In this document: one piece after another, positions 8,355 to 17,678 of the stretch | Layout of the letters: each line of letters begins with the position of its first letter | Position numbering within the stretch: the stretch's first letter is position 1 | NCBI GenBank assembly: GCA_024229515.1 | Contig: JAAESI010000048.1 | Coordinates: 141,323 to 205,322, forward strand | Direction of reading: 5' to 3' | From: Pseudomonadota bacterium | GTDB lineage: Bacteria; Myxococcota_A; UBA796; UBA9615 | Length of the DNA stretch: 64,000 bases | Program-made: the position numbers and the translations under genes | Notes under the pieces: generated by a model | Databases searched by the model: none | Told to the model about the DNA's origin: nothing | Seen by the model: only the letters and a program-made list of their open reading frames with translations

Positions 8355-9430
8355 CTACCAGCAGGGTGCGGCGAGGGCCTCTTGGAGCGCCTCCCAGGCT
8401 TCGTCGTCGTGCAGCAGCCCGACGTGGTCCACGCCTTCGAGCACGATGTTCTCAGCGCCGTCGAGGTGGGACGACTCGTTGGGGATCGTCTCGTCGACGG
8501 TGCCGTAGATGGAGGTCCAGGCCAGCTTCCCGGGGGTCGCCGGAGGCGCGTTGAGCTGGGTGACGAAGTCGCCCGTCTCGCAGATCTCCTGCCACACGCA
8601 GACGCCCAGGAAGTCCGGCGCGAAGCAGGCCGAGGTCACGCCGTGATGCATGCCCCCCAGCGTGGTGTAGGTGTTGACGAGCTCCGTGCGCCCAGGTTCT
8701 TGATGAAGTACCGGGAGCTCAGGGTGCCCATGCTGTGGGCGACCACATCCACGCGGGGCTCGCAGGTGTTCTCCATGCCCTGGTCGACCAGGGCGGCGAT
8801 GGCCGAGGCGTTGTCCAGGTTGCAGCCCCACGAGGGATCCTCGGCATCGAACCGGGTGACGTACTCGGGGGGCCAGCCCGCCTCCACGAGGCGCGGCGCG
8901 AGCGCGTCGTAGTCGGCCGATGAACCGTTGATCCCATGCACCAGCACCACCGGCCGGAGCGGGGAGCAGGTGCGCGGCACGGGCTCACAGGAGCCGGCCT
9001 GGCAGGCGAAGTCGGTGTCGCAGGGGTCTGCCGAGGTGCCGTCGCAGACCGTCTCGTCGTCGCTGATTTCGTAGAGGCACTCGCCCCCCTCCCAGCCCAC
9101 GAGGAGGTGGCAGGTCACGTCGTCGCCGACCTCGCCCAGGGGCACGCAGTCTTCGCCGCCTTCGGCGATGGCATGCTGGTCGTCGCAGGTCCCCTCGGGA
9201 ACGCACACGCCGAGGTCACGGCCGTCGTCGTGGACGCCGTCGGCGCAGACGCAGGCGCCGTCGAGGCACTCCTGGGAGGCGGCGTCGCAGAGCGAATCGC
9301 AGCCGTCGTCGTCATCAATGGTCCCCGCGTCGTCGTCGTCGGGCAGGACCACGTCTCCGGGATCGGACGGGCATCCGGCGAGCAGCAGGGCCGAAGCGGC
9401 GATCAGGAGCCCGAGGCGGAAGCACGGCAC
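8355..9430 (-). pseudogene. Secreted lipase/alpha-beta hydrolase lipoprotein, frameshifted
   Basis: The GTG start at 9430 opens a signal peptide with lipobox LLAGC, then an Asp-rich linker and a Cys-rich region (CDSLCDAASQECLDGACVC). A lipase domain follows with the oxyanion strand VVLVHGING and the nucleophile elbow AHSMG. The frame then breaks near 8690: after YFIKNLG the conserved continuation TELVNTYTTLGG is found one frame over and runs to the stop at 8355, including the probable catalytic His in GVDHVGLL. One missing base in the ggcgcac stretch explains the break. With that base restored the protein would be about 358 residues and carry the Ser and His of the triad. Either a sequencing indel or a recent mutation. 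Confidence 0.75.
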
Positions 9431-9436
9431 CCCGGA

Positions 9437-9442
9437 ACCCTA
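9437..9442 (-). promoter_or_regulatory. -10 box (TAGGGT) of leaderless lipase mRNA
   Basis: On the minus strand TAGGGT ends six bases before the GTG start at 9430; no Shine-Dalgarno sequence is present. Confidence 0.45.
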
Positions 9443-9452
9443 CTCCCTCGGC

Positions 9453-10523
9453 TCAGGGGGCGGTCGCGCGTCCCAGGATCTCGAGGTCGAACCCCATGTC
9501 GGGGCCGCCCCAGTCGCCGGTGCCCCGGTGGACCTCGACGGCGACGCGGTTGATCCCCTCGATGAGCAGGTCCCCGGACGCCTCCAGGGGGAAGTAGAGG
9601 ACCTCTTCCTGGCCCTGCACCGATCGCGTCGCCAGCGTCTGCGGGGTCAGCGTGCCGGCGGGGAGGTTGCTCCGGTCCACTTCCACGCCGTTGAGGTACA
9701 CGACTGCGCCGGCGTCCCGGAGGAGCCGCATCGGAACCCGGTCGAACTCGTCGGCTCCGATGACCGCGAAGTCGACCGCGAACCAGACCGTGATGCGGCT
9801 GTCGTTCACGTCGGTGGTGACGTGGTAGTTGCCGTACCCCAGGGGGGCGAAGCCGTCGTCCCAGCCGCCCAGGTCGTGGTCCGGGTCCATCCAGCCGTCG
9901 CCGGGGTCGGCGCCGTCGAAGTACATCCACCGCGAACCCCGCCCCAGCAGGATCTCCTCGGGCGGGGCCGAGCCGTCGTTGGGCCGGCCCGGCGTGCCCC
10001 CCGCGACCGACTCGAAGCAGCCCTCGTCGGGGCAGCAGTCGCTGGTCCGGGCGGCGGCGCGGTCGGCGCCGAGGGGGCCGTAGTGCAGGGTCGAACTCTG
10101 CTCTCCCGGGCCGCCGAGGGTCAGGCTCCCGCCATCGCTGGCGAGGCCGAAGCCGACGTGGTCGGGGCCCGCGTCGACGTCGCCGTCGGCCCACAGGAGC
10201 AGGAACCCGCCCGGACCGATGGAAGCGTCGGCGGCGAAGACGTGCCGCTCCGGCTCCTCGGGGTTGTCCGAGAGGGTCCAGCCGTCCAGCGAGACCGCCT
10301 CGTCGGTGGGGTTGTGCAGCTCGACCCAGTCGGCCCACTCCCCCGTCTCGTCCTGGATCCCGCTCGAGTTCGAGGTCATGAACTCGTTGATGCAGAGGTC
10401 GAAGGCGGGGATCGTGGGCGCCTCGGGGGTCGGCGCCTCACCATCGATCAACGCACCGCCGCCGCTCCCGGAGCAAGCGGCCAGGAGCAGCGCGATGGCG
10501 GACACGGTGGCGCGCCGGATCAC
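9453..10523 (-). CDS. Lamin-tail-domain lipoprotein, partner of CotH protein
   Basis: 356 residues from the GTG at 10523, which overlaps the stop of the CotH gene (GTGA). The signal peptide ends in the lipobox LLAAC. A lamin-tail domain follows (INEFMTSNSSG, then WADWVELHNPTDEAVSLDGW), a beta-sandwich common in secreted bacterial proteins. After a GxPGxPN-type turn (TPGRPNDGS) there is a C-terminal beta domain ending EVHRGTGDWGGPDMGF. CotH kinases and lamin-tail domains are often fused or adjacent in bacterial secreted proteins, and the shared overlap supports a joint function at the cell surface. The reaction is unknown; this protein probably binds or presents a substrate. Confidence 0.75.
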   Translation of the reverse strand: MIRRATVSAIALLLAACSGSGGGALIDGEAPTPEAPTIPAFDLCINEFMTSNSSGIQDETGEWADWVELHNPTDEAVSLDGWTLSDNPEEPERHVFAADASIGPGGFLLLWADGDVDAGPDHVGFGLASDGGSLTLGGPGEQSSTLHYGPLGADRAAARTSDCCPDEGCFESVAGGTPGRPNDGSAPPEEILLGRGSRWMYFDGADPGDGWMDPDHDLGGWDDGFAPLGYGNYHVTTDVNDSRITVWFAVDFAVIGADEFDRVPMRLLRDAGAVVYLNGVEVDRSNLPAGTLTPQTLATRSVQGQEEVLYFPLEASGDLLIEGINRVAVEVHRGTGDWGGPDMGFDLEILGRATAP

Positions 10524-11887
10524 GGGATCCCCCAGTAGTTCCGCATCGTGGGGCCGCGGTTCTGGATCCAGTTGCGCAGCGAGCCGCGCGCGTTCCACAG
10601 ATCACCGCCGCCGCAGGGCAGCTTGGGATCGGCCGCCGCTTCGTTCCACGTCGCGTCGTCCCACGCCTCGAAGCGCTGATCCAGCTCCTGCTCCTCGAGG
10701 AGGTTCAGCAGCCCTTCCATCGCCTGCGCGATGCCTTCGCTGCACTCGGCGTCGTGCACGCAGGCGTGGGCGAGGAAGCCGCGCGGGTTGTCGTAGGAGA
10801 ACTCCCACGGCCAGGGCATGAAGGCGTAGTCCAGATCGTAGGAGATGAACCGGGCGCGCCCGTCGATGGGATCGAAGTAGACGCGGTTGTTGTTGGTGTT
10901 GAGCACGTAGCCGTCGTTCTGGCCGATCCACTGCTCCGCCGCGAAGTAGATGTAGAAGGCCTCCATGTCGAAGACCTCGCTCATCGCGTCGACGAAGCCC
11001 GGTTCGTAGGCCGCCGCGGCGAGCACATCAGCCACGCGCGCGAGGTCCTCGTGCCCCACATCGACGCCCTCTTCGAGCTGGTACAGGTCGACCAGGTGCG
11101 GCACGAAGTCCAGCAGCTGCACCTCGGGCAGGCCGGGCTCGTGCCAGAGGTAGGCGCCGTCGTAGAGCGTGCCGGTGCCGTCCTCGAAGAAGCGGCGCAG
11201 GAGCCGATCGTCCTCCGGTTCGATGGTGTTGTAGACGCCGTAGTAGGCGTCGTTGACGTACACCTCGCCGAAGCCGGCGCGGGAGGCGGGGATGCCCGCG
11301 AGGCTGAGCACCTCGAAGCCGAGCTTCTGCTTCAGCCCCGAGCAGTCCACGACGTTGTTGTCCAGCGACAGCGCCTCGAGCCCGTCCACCCGGCGCCCGG
11401 GCACGTAGCGGTTGAAGTCGATCTTCCACTTCGGCTTCTCGCCAACGGTGCGGAAGGAGCCGATGCGCCCGCGCAGGCGGACCGCCACGTCTTCGATGCG
11501 GCGGCCGTCCAGGACCACGTCCGCGGGGGCCCAGTCGTACGGCGACTCGGTCAGCGCATCCCACGACGAGCTCGGGAGCTCGATGTGGATCTGGACGAAC
11601 CGGTCACCGGGGAAGAAGGCTGCGCCGTCGTCGGCCGGGTCGAGGTCGAGGGTCTCCTCGGACACCACGGGCTCCCCGGTGGGGTCGGGCTCCGCGGGGG
11701 TCGGTTCGACGTCTCCCAACGAGCCCGATCCGGAGTTGGTGCACGCCGCCGCCCCCGCCAGGAGGCAGCTGAGCGCGAGCAAGGCTCGGACCGTTGGACT
11801 CGTCGTCGAACTCCACGTGGAAGATGCTGCGGACGTGTCCCAGTCCTCGCCCGCCGTCTCGATCATGCCTTGCGGCGCCCTGCTCAT
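10520..11887 (-). CDS. CotH-family secreted protein kinase-like protein
   Basis: About 455 residues. Family features are present: VRLRGRIGSFRTVGEKPKWK, then LSLDNNVVD, then GFGEVYVNDAYYGVYNTIEP, and the catalytic-loop-like YDLDYAF near the C-terminus. CotH proteins are atypical kinases first described for spore-coat proteins; secreted homologues occur widely. A hydrophobic stretch ending GAAAC suggests a lipoprotein signal, but its n-region is unusually long for any available start. I chose the ATG at 11887 because CAGACT, a weak -10-like hexamer, lies seven bases upstream; the ATG at 11866 is also possible. It is followed with a GTGA overlap by the lamin-tail gene. Confidence 0.78.
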   Translation of the reverse strand: MSRAPQGMIETAGEDWDTSAASSTWSSTTSPTVRALLALSCLLAGAAACTNSGSGSLGDVEPTPAEPDPTGEPVVSEETLDLDPADDGAAFFPGDRFVQIHIELPSSSWDALTESPYDWAPADVVLDGRRIEDVAVRLRGRIGSFRTVGEKPKWKIDFNRYVPGRRVDGLEALSLDNNVVDCSGLKQKLGFEVLSLAGIPASRAGFGEVYVNDAYYGVYNTIEPEDDRLLRRFFEDGTGTLYDGAYLWHEPGLPEVQLLDFVPHLVDLYQLEEGVDVGHEDLARVADVLAAAAYEPGFVDAMSEVFDMEAFYIYFAAEQWIGQNDGYVLNTNNNRVYFDPIDGRARFISYDLDYAFMPWPWEFSYDNPRGFLAHACVHDAECSEGIAQAMEGLLNLLEEQELDQRFEAWDDATWNEAAADPKLPCGGGDLWNARGSLRNWIQNRGPTMRNYWGIP

Positions 11888-11979
11888 CCAGTCGAGTCTG
11901 TCCAAGTGACCCCGGGTAGGCTCTTGACACCACGCGAGCGTTTGAGAACCTTGCACCCGGACTCTTGCTGGAGGACTCC

Positions 11980-12645
11980 ATGGCTCGTTTGCTGTTTCTT
12001 TCGCTCTGCCTCCTCGCGTTCCCCCTGACGGGCTGCGGGACGGGCGGTCTCCCGGACTCCGAACTGATCGACGACGACGACGACGACGACGACGGAGTCG
12101 AGCTCCCCGAGGAGATCCCCAGCGATTGGCTCGGGGGGATGTCCGGCGAGATCATCAACCTTCGTGAGTACACCAGCGGGCTGCTCGCGGACACCGACTG
12201 CACCGAGGTCTACGCGCTCAACGGCGCCAACGTGACCGACATCGTCCCCGAGCCGTGCCCCACCTGTGACGCCGTCTTCAACGTGTTCATCACGTCGAAC
12301 GACGAGTGCGCCGGGAGCAGCGGCCTCGGCAGCGAAGGCCAGTACGGCTTCGAGCTGCTGCAGGCCGAGGGCGAAGCCATCCTGTGGACCTGGGTCGACG
12401 GCGGCTGGGGCCAGGAAGACGGCTGGGAGGCGTTCGCGACGGGCACCCTGACCCGGGACGACGAGCTGCTCACCCTGGACGTCGAGCTGTCGTGGGCCGA
12501 CGAAGACAACGGCGCCGAGTGGGGCGGCAACAGCACCACGGAAGACCCCTGCGGCTGGTGGAGCAACCGCTGCAACTTCGACTCCTTCTTCGATGTCGCG
12601 GCCACGATCGAGTTCGAGATCCTCGAGGAAGAGACCACCGACTGA
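11980..12645 (+). CDS. Asp-rich lipoprotein of unknown function
   Basis: 221 residues from the ATG at 11980, with TGGAGGA five bases upstream. Signal peptide with lipobox PLTGC, then a short spacer and eight Asp in a row (12070-12093), then a globular region with six Cys (including EPCPTCD and NRCNF) and many Trp/Asp, as in small secreted beta domains. It diverges from the CotH gene. I do not recognise the family. The Asp run matches the linkers of many other lipoproteins in this window, so it is probably a surface spacer. Confidence 0.65.
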   Translation: MARLLFLSLCLLAFPLTGCGTGGLPDSELIDDDDDDDDGVELPEEIPSDWLGGMSGEIINLREYTSGLLADTDCTEVYALNGANVTDIVPEPCPTCDAVFNVFITSNDECAGSSGLGSEGQYGFELLQAEGEAILWTWVDGGWGQEDGWEAFATGTLTRDDELLTLDVELSWADEDNGAEWGGNSTTEDPCGWWSNRCNFDSFFDVAATIEFEILEEETTD

Positions 12646-12686
12646 GGACACCCTGATCGCCCCTGGCACTCAGCTAGGCCGAGTAG

Positions 12687-12692
12687 TACGGT
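12687..12692 (+). promoter_or_regulatory. -10 box (TACGGT) of leaderless mRNA
   Basis: TACGGT ends seven bases before the GTG at 12700. This spacing is why I prefer 12700 over the upstream GTG at 12691, which overlaps the hexamer. Confidence 0.4.
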
Positions 12693-12699
12693 GCCTGCC

Positions 12700-13107
12700 G
12701 TGGCCCCCGAACCCCCTCCTGCCCAGCCGCCCATCGGCGTGCGCGGTGCCTCCCGCTGGGTGCGCATTGCGCTGCGATCCATCCACATTCTGGCGTTCTC
12801 GGGGTTCGTCGGAGGGGTCGCCTTTTCGGTGGACGACGCCCTCCTCGCGCCGTGGACGGGGGCCTCCGTCGCGACCGGGCTGGCGCTCGCGGCCTCCTAC
12901 ATCGTCACCGACGGCACTCGCTTCCTGATGGAGCTTCGCGCCTTCGCGCTGTACGTGAAGATCGGCTTGCTCATCGCCGTGTTCGAGGCCCCGGAGTCGG
13001 CCCGGCTCCCCCTCCTCGTGGGGATGGTCCTCCTGGCCGGCTGGTCCAGCCACATGCCCGGGGCGTGGCGGTACTGGTCGCCCGGCAAGCCGAAACCCTG
13101 GGCCTGA
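12700..13107 (+). CDS. Small four-helix integral membrane protein
   Basis: 135 residues. After a Pro-rich N-terminus there are four hydrophobic segments: one around RSIHILAFSGFVGGVAF, one around VATGLALAASYIV, one around YVKIGLLIAVF, and one around LPLLVGMVLLAGW. The tail is short and basic (SPGKPKPWA). Arg, His and Glu occur inside or next to helices, as in small transport or haem-binding membrane proteins, but no family motif is certain. It is monocistronic, between two lipoprotein genes. Function unknown. Confidence 0.55.
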   Translation: MAPEPPPAQPPIGVRGASRWVRIALRSIHILAFSGFVGGVAFSVDDALLAPWTGASVATGLALAASYIVTDGTRFLMELRAFALYVKIGLLIAVFEAPESARLPLLVGMVLLAGWSSHMPGAWRYWSPGKPKPWA

Positions 13108-13206
13108 GGGCACGCAACTCGTCGAGGTGGTGTCACCGCCCCGTCATTGCCGCTCCCGGGGGAGCGTCACCAGGCTCTTTGGGTACCCCAGCCCAAGGAG
13201 CTCTCC

Positions 13207-14048
13207 ATGCCCCCGCGATCCAAGCCATCTGCTCTGTTCCTCCTGTGCACCGTGCTCGCCTTTGCGGGCTGCGCGACCAGCTCCGGGACCCCTGAGATCG
13301 ATGGCACCTCCCTGAACGGGTGGTGCAGCGTCGAGTCGAATGACTTCAGCTTCTTCGTGACCAGCATGGCGGGCCTGTGGGCGCTGTCCGGCGACGACGT
13401 CAGCGACATGGACGGCGGCTTCGGCGGCAACTTCGGAGGCATCGAGGGGGCGGACGAGATCTGCGCCGCCCTGGGCGCCGCCACCGGCCACGGCGACCGC
13501 GACAGGCGCGCCTTTTTGAGCGCCACGGACGACGGCGGCGGAGCCCAGGTCCACGCCATCGAGCGCATCGGCGAAGGCCCCTGGTACGACGCCAACGGGC
13601 GCCTCGTCGCCACGGGCATCGACGGACTGCTCGCGGACTCGCGGCCCGACGGGGACGCCCAGACCGTGGACGACCTGCCCGACGAGTGCGGTGTTCCGAT
13701 CTCGGCCCTCGGCGCCGCGCACGACGTCATCACCGGCTCCAACTCCCAGGGCCGCCTCGACAGCACCAGCCTCGCGACCACCTGCAACGACTGGACGGCG
13801 GACTCCGGCGCGGTCGGCTCGGTCGGCGGCAGCGGCGGCAACACCGGCGTCGTGCAGTGCGGTCATTCCTTCCCCCGCGAGGCGGGAGGCCCCGGGCCCA
13901 GCGGCAGCGCGAGGAGTGGATGAGCGACCACGCCGTGCCCGGCTGCGACCGCGGCGTGAACCTCGTGCAGAGCGGCGGCGGTGAAGGCACCTCGTGCATC
14001 GGCTGCGCCGGCGGCTACGGCGCCATCTACTGCTTCGCCGCGGATTGA
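13207..14048 (+). pseudogene. Secreted lipoprotein with lectin-like domain, frameshifted near C-terminus
   Basis: Starts at the ATG at 13207 behind AAGGAG; signal peptide with lipobox FAGC. The body contains GIEGADEICAALGAATGHGD, then RAFLSATDDGGG and HAIERIGEGPWYDANGRLV, a pattern seen in secreted proteins with C-type-lectin or endostatin-like folds (DUF1554-like; tentative). After CGHSFPREAGG the frame ends early, while the expected C-terminus (EEWMSDHAVPGCDRGVNL, later GGYGAIYCFA) continues one frame over to 14048. The break lies near 13912 and fits a single missing base. Restored length would be about 280 residues. Function unknown, probably surface ligand binding. Confidence 0.65.
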
Positions 14049-14100
14049 TCCGCGGACCCTTCGAGCAGCAGCAACCCCACCCTCGACGGAGCCGACGACC

Positions 14101-15321
14101 ATGACCAGGCCGACCCCCTCGCTTTGTGCCCTCGCGCTGTCGCTGAGCGTGTCCCTCGCCCTCGGAGGATGTGCCTCCGGGGACGAGTGGGCCTGCCAGC
14201 TAGCGGATGAGACCCCCGACGCCGCCGCCCAGCTCGGTTGCGCCGAGGACTTCGCCCAGCTCGCCTCGGAGCCGGTGGACACGAGCATCCCCGGAGCCCG
14301 CTCCGTCAAGACGATCGTCGATCTGGTCGACGGGGGATCGCTGACCTTCCAGGACAGCGTCGCCTACCCCACCCACTACGACTACGCCTCCACCTTCCTG
14401 GGGCTCTCCCCCCTGCCGTTCGTGGGGAGCCTCGCCGAGTTCAACCAGACCGAGTACACCTCGCCGACCCGCCGCTTCCTCCTCGGCGCCGTCACCCACT
14501 ACGAGGGGCCGGACGTCTACGTCTACGAGATCGCCCCCTACGACGCCGCCGACGCCGCGATGGTGGAGACGGCGTGGGACGCCATCACGGCCAACGGCTG
14601 GTTCGGCGAGGAGTTGCTCTTCCACCCCACCTCCGACGCCATCGCCGCGGTCGCCGCCCAGCTGCCCGAGCGCATCGGCGTCATCACGACCGACGAGCTG
14701 TACGAAGGCATCGACTACCAGCCGCTGAACCTCGCGGAGTCCTACGGGCTGGTCCGCTTCATCACCGCGGACGAGCTCGAGGACGACGCGGCCACGTTCC
14801 GGGACATCGTCGTGCTGGACCACGTGCCCAACGACATCTCCGTGGTGATGGGGATCATCACCAGCGAGTTCCAGACCCCGCTGTCCCACGTCAACGTGCT
14901 CAGCGCCAACCGGGGCACCCCCAACATGGCCCTGCGGGATGCCTACGACGACCCGGATCTGCGGGCCCTCGACGGGGAGTGGGTGCGCCTCGAGGTGGGC
15001 TCCTCGGACTACGCCATCACCGCCATGACGCGCGAAGCGGCCGACGCCTGGTGGGACGCCAACCGCCCCGACGAGGTGCAGATGCCGGGGGCCGACCTGA
15101 CGGTCACGGCGCTCACGGACATCGAAGAGGCGGTCGATCTGAAGTCCGGCGGGATGCGCGAGGCGATCCAGGCGGGGACCCGCGCCTTCGGCGGCAAGGC
15201 GGCGCACTACAGCGTGCTCGCTCGCCCGCGCCGGGCAGCCGGTGGTCTACCTGGCGAGCTCCAGCCTGGTCTCCTCGGGGGAGCGGGTGCTCACTTCGGC
15301 CCAGCTGTTCGCCCTCGGTGA
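14101..15321 (+). pseudogene. PEP/pyruvate-binding-domain lipoprotein, N-terminal part, truncated
   Basis: ATG at 14101, signal peptide with lipobox ALGGC. The visible part contains a swivelling-domain signature, TSEFQTPLSHVNVLSANRG followed by TPNMAL, as in PEP synthase-like enzymes, and then FGGKAAHYSVLAR, which normally opens a large ATP-grasp (PEP/pyruvate-binding) domain. Here that domain is absent: within a few codons, near 15225, the sequence jumps to what looks like the far end of the same protein in another frame (QPVVYLASSSLV). The reading frame then runs on meaninglessly to 15321. I infer an internal deletion of a large part of the gene, real or from assembly. Confidence 0.6.
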
Positions 15322-15702
15322 GGCGCTGACGGCCATCCGCACGACGTTCGCGGAGGCCTACGCCACCGATGACTGGTGGGCGATGGACGTCGAGTTCAAG
15401 CTGGAAGACGACGGCAGCTGCGTGGCGGCGGCGGCCTCGCTGGTGGGCTGCCCGACGGTTCAGACGGAGCTGGTCGCGGACGACGGCTACGGGTACTGCG
15501 CCCAGGAGGACCGCATCGGCGGGTTCTTCGTCCAGCCGGAGGACGCCTGGACGACGATTCAGGGCACCGTCGCGGACGCCACCAACCCGACCGACGTGTT
15601 CGACGTGACGATGTCCGAGGGTGACTGCGAGCTCTGGTACCCGCGGGTCCTGTTCTGCGATCCCGGCTGCGCCTCGGGCGAGGTCTGCGACGTCGACGGC
15701 GC
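15226..15702 (+). pseudogene. Fragment: end of PEP-binding protein joined to start of another lipoprotein
   Basis: In this frame AGQPVVYLASSSLVSSGERV, LTSAQLFALGEAL and WWAMDVEFKLEDD look like the C-terminal part of the PEP/pyruvate-binding protein upstream. After DGSCVAAAASLVGC the character changes: SLVGC looks like a lipobox, and the following Cys-containing sequence (GYGYCAQEDRIGGFFVQPED, later LWYPRVLFCDPGCASGEVC) belongs to a different secreted protein that continues at 15703 in another frame. The change coincides with a 17-base repeat (15417 and 15701). This piece is therefore probably a join of two genes. Confidence 0.5.
15417..15433 (+). repeat. 17-bp direct repeat, copy 1
   Basis: gctgcgtggcggcggcg, identical at 15701-15717. 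In copy 1 the flanking codons read D-G-S-C-V-A-A-A without interruption. It lies at the apparent join between two genes. Confidence 0.7.
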
Positions 15703-15717
15703 TGCGTGGCGGCGGCG
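15701..15717 (+). repeat. 17-bp direct repeat, copy 2
   Basis: Same 17 bases as at 15417-15433. Upstream it differs from copy 1 by the lack of one A (gacggc-gctg against gacggcagctg), exactly where the reading frame breaks. Confidence 0.7.
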
Positions 15718-16308
15718 TCCAACCAGGACCTCGGCTCGGTCGAGCTCCTGGGCCTGGCTGACGACGTCTCGATGGACGCCATCGCGCCGGTGAATGTCTA
15801 CAGCTACGCGGGCGAGCTGGGGTTCCCCGCCTTCGAGCCGGGCGATCGCATCGATCTCCTGGTCGACGGCAGCTCCGCGGCGGTGGCGGTCGGCATCGAC
15901 GATCTCGTCCCCCTGGACACGGAGTTGGCGCTGGACGGGGGGCAGGACGCGACCCTGACCTGGACCCCCACGGCGGCGGACGCGGACACGCGGCTGCGGG
16001 TCACCGTCGACATCGCCAACCCCGGCGGCACCCCCGCGAAGATCGTGTGCGAGGCGCCCGACGCGGGCGAGTTGGTGATCCCCGCGGCCCTCGTCGACGG
16101 CCTGCTGGACATCGGCTGGTCGGGCTTCCCGAGCGTCACCCTGATCCGCCAGAGCTCCGATGCCGTCTCCACGGACGAGGGCTGCTTCGACTTCGCGGTC
16201 CGCTCGCTGGTGGCGCTCTCGGTGGAGATCGACGGCCTCATCTCCTGCTCGGACAGCGACGACTGCCCCGACACCCTCGAGTGCCAGTCGGACCTCACCT
16301 GTGGGTAA
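15703..16308 (+). pseudogene. C-terminal part of secreted Cys-rich protein (frameshifted from upstream)
   Basis: About 200 codons continuing from the previous piece after a one-base shift: CDPGCASGEVCDVDG + CVAAASNQDLGSVELLGL. The rest is a beta-rich domain (NVYSYAGELGFPAFEPGDRI, TLTWTPTAADADTRLRVTVD) and a Cys-rich end (CSDSDDCPDTLECQSDLTCG), as in secreted Myxococcota-type proteins with CxxxExC modules. No in-frame start with a ribosome-binding site opens it, so it is not an independent gene. No signal peptide of its own and no known enzyme motif. Function unknown. Confidence 0.55.
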
Positions 16309-16372
16309 TCGCCATCCCTTTGACTTCCGGCCCGCTCGCGGGTCTTCCGAACGACCCCGTACGGAGCCGCCC

Positions 16373-17674
16373 ATGTCCCGCCCCCTCGCCCGAACCCTCA
16401 CGGCGGCCTCGCTGGCCCTGCTCGCCCTCGGCGCCTCTCCCTCACCTCGTGCCGATGGCGTCCCGGTGCCGGCTCCCGAGGTCGAGCCGGCGCCCCGGTC
16501 GACGGCGCTGACCGGGGCGCCGGCTGGCCGATCCCCGACACCGGGCAGAAGGTGTTCGAGTTCTCGTACGGCGACCCATCCGCCGGCGACCGGATGATCG
16601 ACGCCCAGTTCGCCACGAGCACGCGGTACGTGGCCACGACGATGGGGGGGCGGGCGACGATGTTCGGCGTCAACTTCGCCGACGGCCGGATCAAGGGGTA
16701 CCCGATCGGGTCGACCGTCCGGGAGCCGAACGGCAAGGGCTTCTTCGTCCTGTACGTGCGCGTCGGCAGCGGCGTCGGCACCCACGATTACGTGGACGTG
16801 GGCGACGGCACCGTGACGGACCGGGCGACCGGCTTGACCTGGACGCAGGCGGACAGCGGCGCGGCCGGCACGGCGGGCGTGCTCACCTGGAAGGAGGCGC
16901 TGGCGTGGGCTGAGGGGTTGGAGCTGGGCGGGCACGACGACTGGCGGCTTCCGGACGCCAAGGAGCTGCAGAGCCTGGTCGACTACGGCCGGTCCCCGAC
17001 GACCACCGGCTCGGCGGCGGCCGACCCCGTGTTCGCGTCGACGCCCATCACCGACGAGGGCGGCTTCCCCAACTTCGCGTCGTACTGGACGAGCACCACG
17101 CACGTCGCCGAGGACGGCCGCGGGCGGGCCGCGGTCTACGTCAGCTTCGGCGAGGCGCTGGGCTGGATGCGGGACCGTCGCACGGGGCTCCGCGAGTTCC
17201 TGGACGTGCACGGGGCGGGGGCGCAGCGCAGCGACCCCAAGACGGGCGACGCCTCCCGGTTCCCGTACGGCCGCGGACCGCAAGGTGACGTGATCCGGAT
17301 CCGCCACCTCGTGCGCGCCGTGCGCGGGGGCGACGTCACCGAAGGCGCCGGCGAGCCTCCCCCCGCCGCGATCGGTCCCTTCCGGCCGCGCCCCGTCCAG
17401 CGTGTGGACGAGGACCGCGTGATGGAGCGCCCCGACGAGGACGAGGACGGCCGCCGAGGGGGCCGGGACGGCGGTGGAGACCCGGGGCGATCGGCCCCGC
17501 CCGCCGCGCGAGGCGATCGACGCCTGCGCCGACGTCGAACCGGGCGGCACCTGCTCCTTCGAGGGCCGCCGCGGCGAGGACGTCGTCGGGACCTGCGAGA
17601 GCCTGGGGGACGTAGTCGCGTGCAAGCCGGAGGGGGGCCCGCCCGGCGGCGAGCGCTCCCGACCGCCCCGGTAG
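16373..17674 (+). pseudogene. Secreted DUF1566 (Lcl C-terminal) protein, two frameshifts
   Basis: ATG at 16373 behind cGGAGccgccc; signal peptide MSRPLARTLTAASLALLAL. The frame breaks between about 16490 and 16515; the main body then runs in another frame from GWPIPDTGQKVFEFSYGDP. It contains a DUF1566/Lcl_C domain: VTDRATGLTWTQ, then TWKEALAWAEGL, GGHDDWRLPDAKELQSLVDY and YWTSTTH. A second break near 17475 separates this from a C-terminal Cys module, REAIDACADVEPGGTCSFEG and VVGTCESLGDVVACKPEGGP, ending at 17674. Runs of G lie at or near the second break. The fold is lectin-like and secreted; ligand unknown. Confidence 0.68.
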
Positions 17675-17678
17675 GGCG

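Noticed and set aside
5446..8508. 1020-codon ORF overlapping the M16 peptidase in another frame
   Set aside because: Gly/Arg/Ala-rich low-complexity translation from GC-rich shadowing; the M16 frame has all family motifs.
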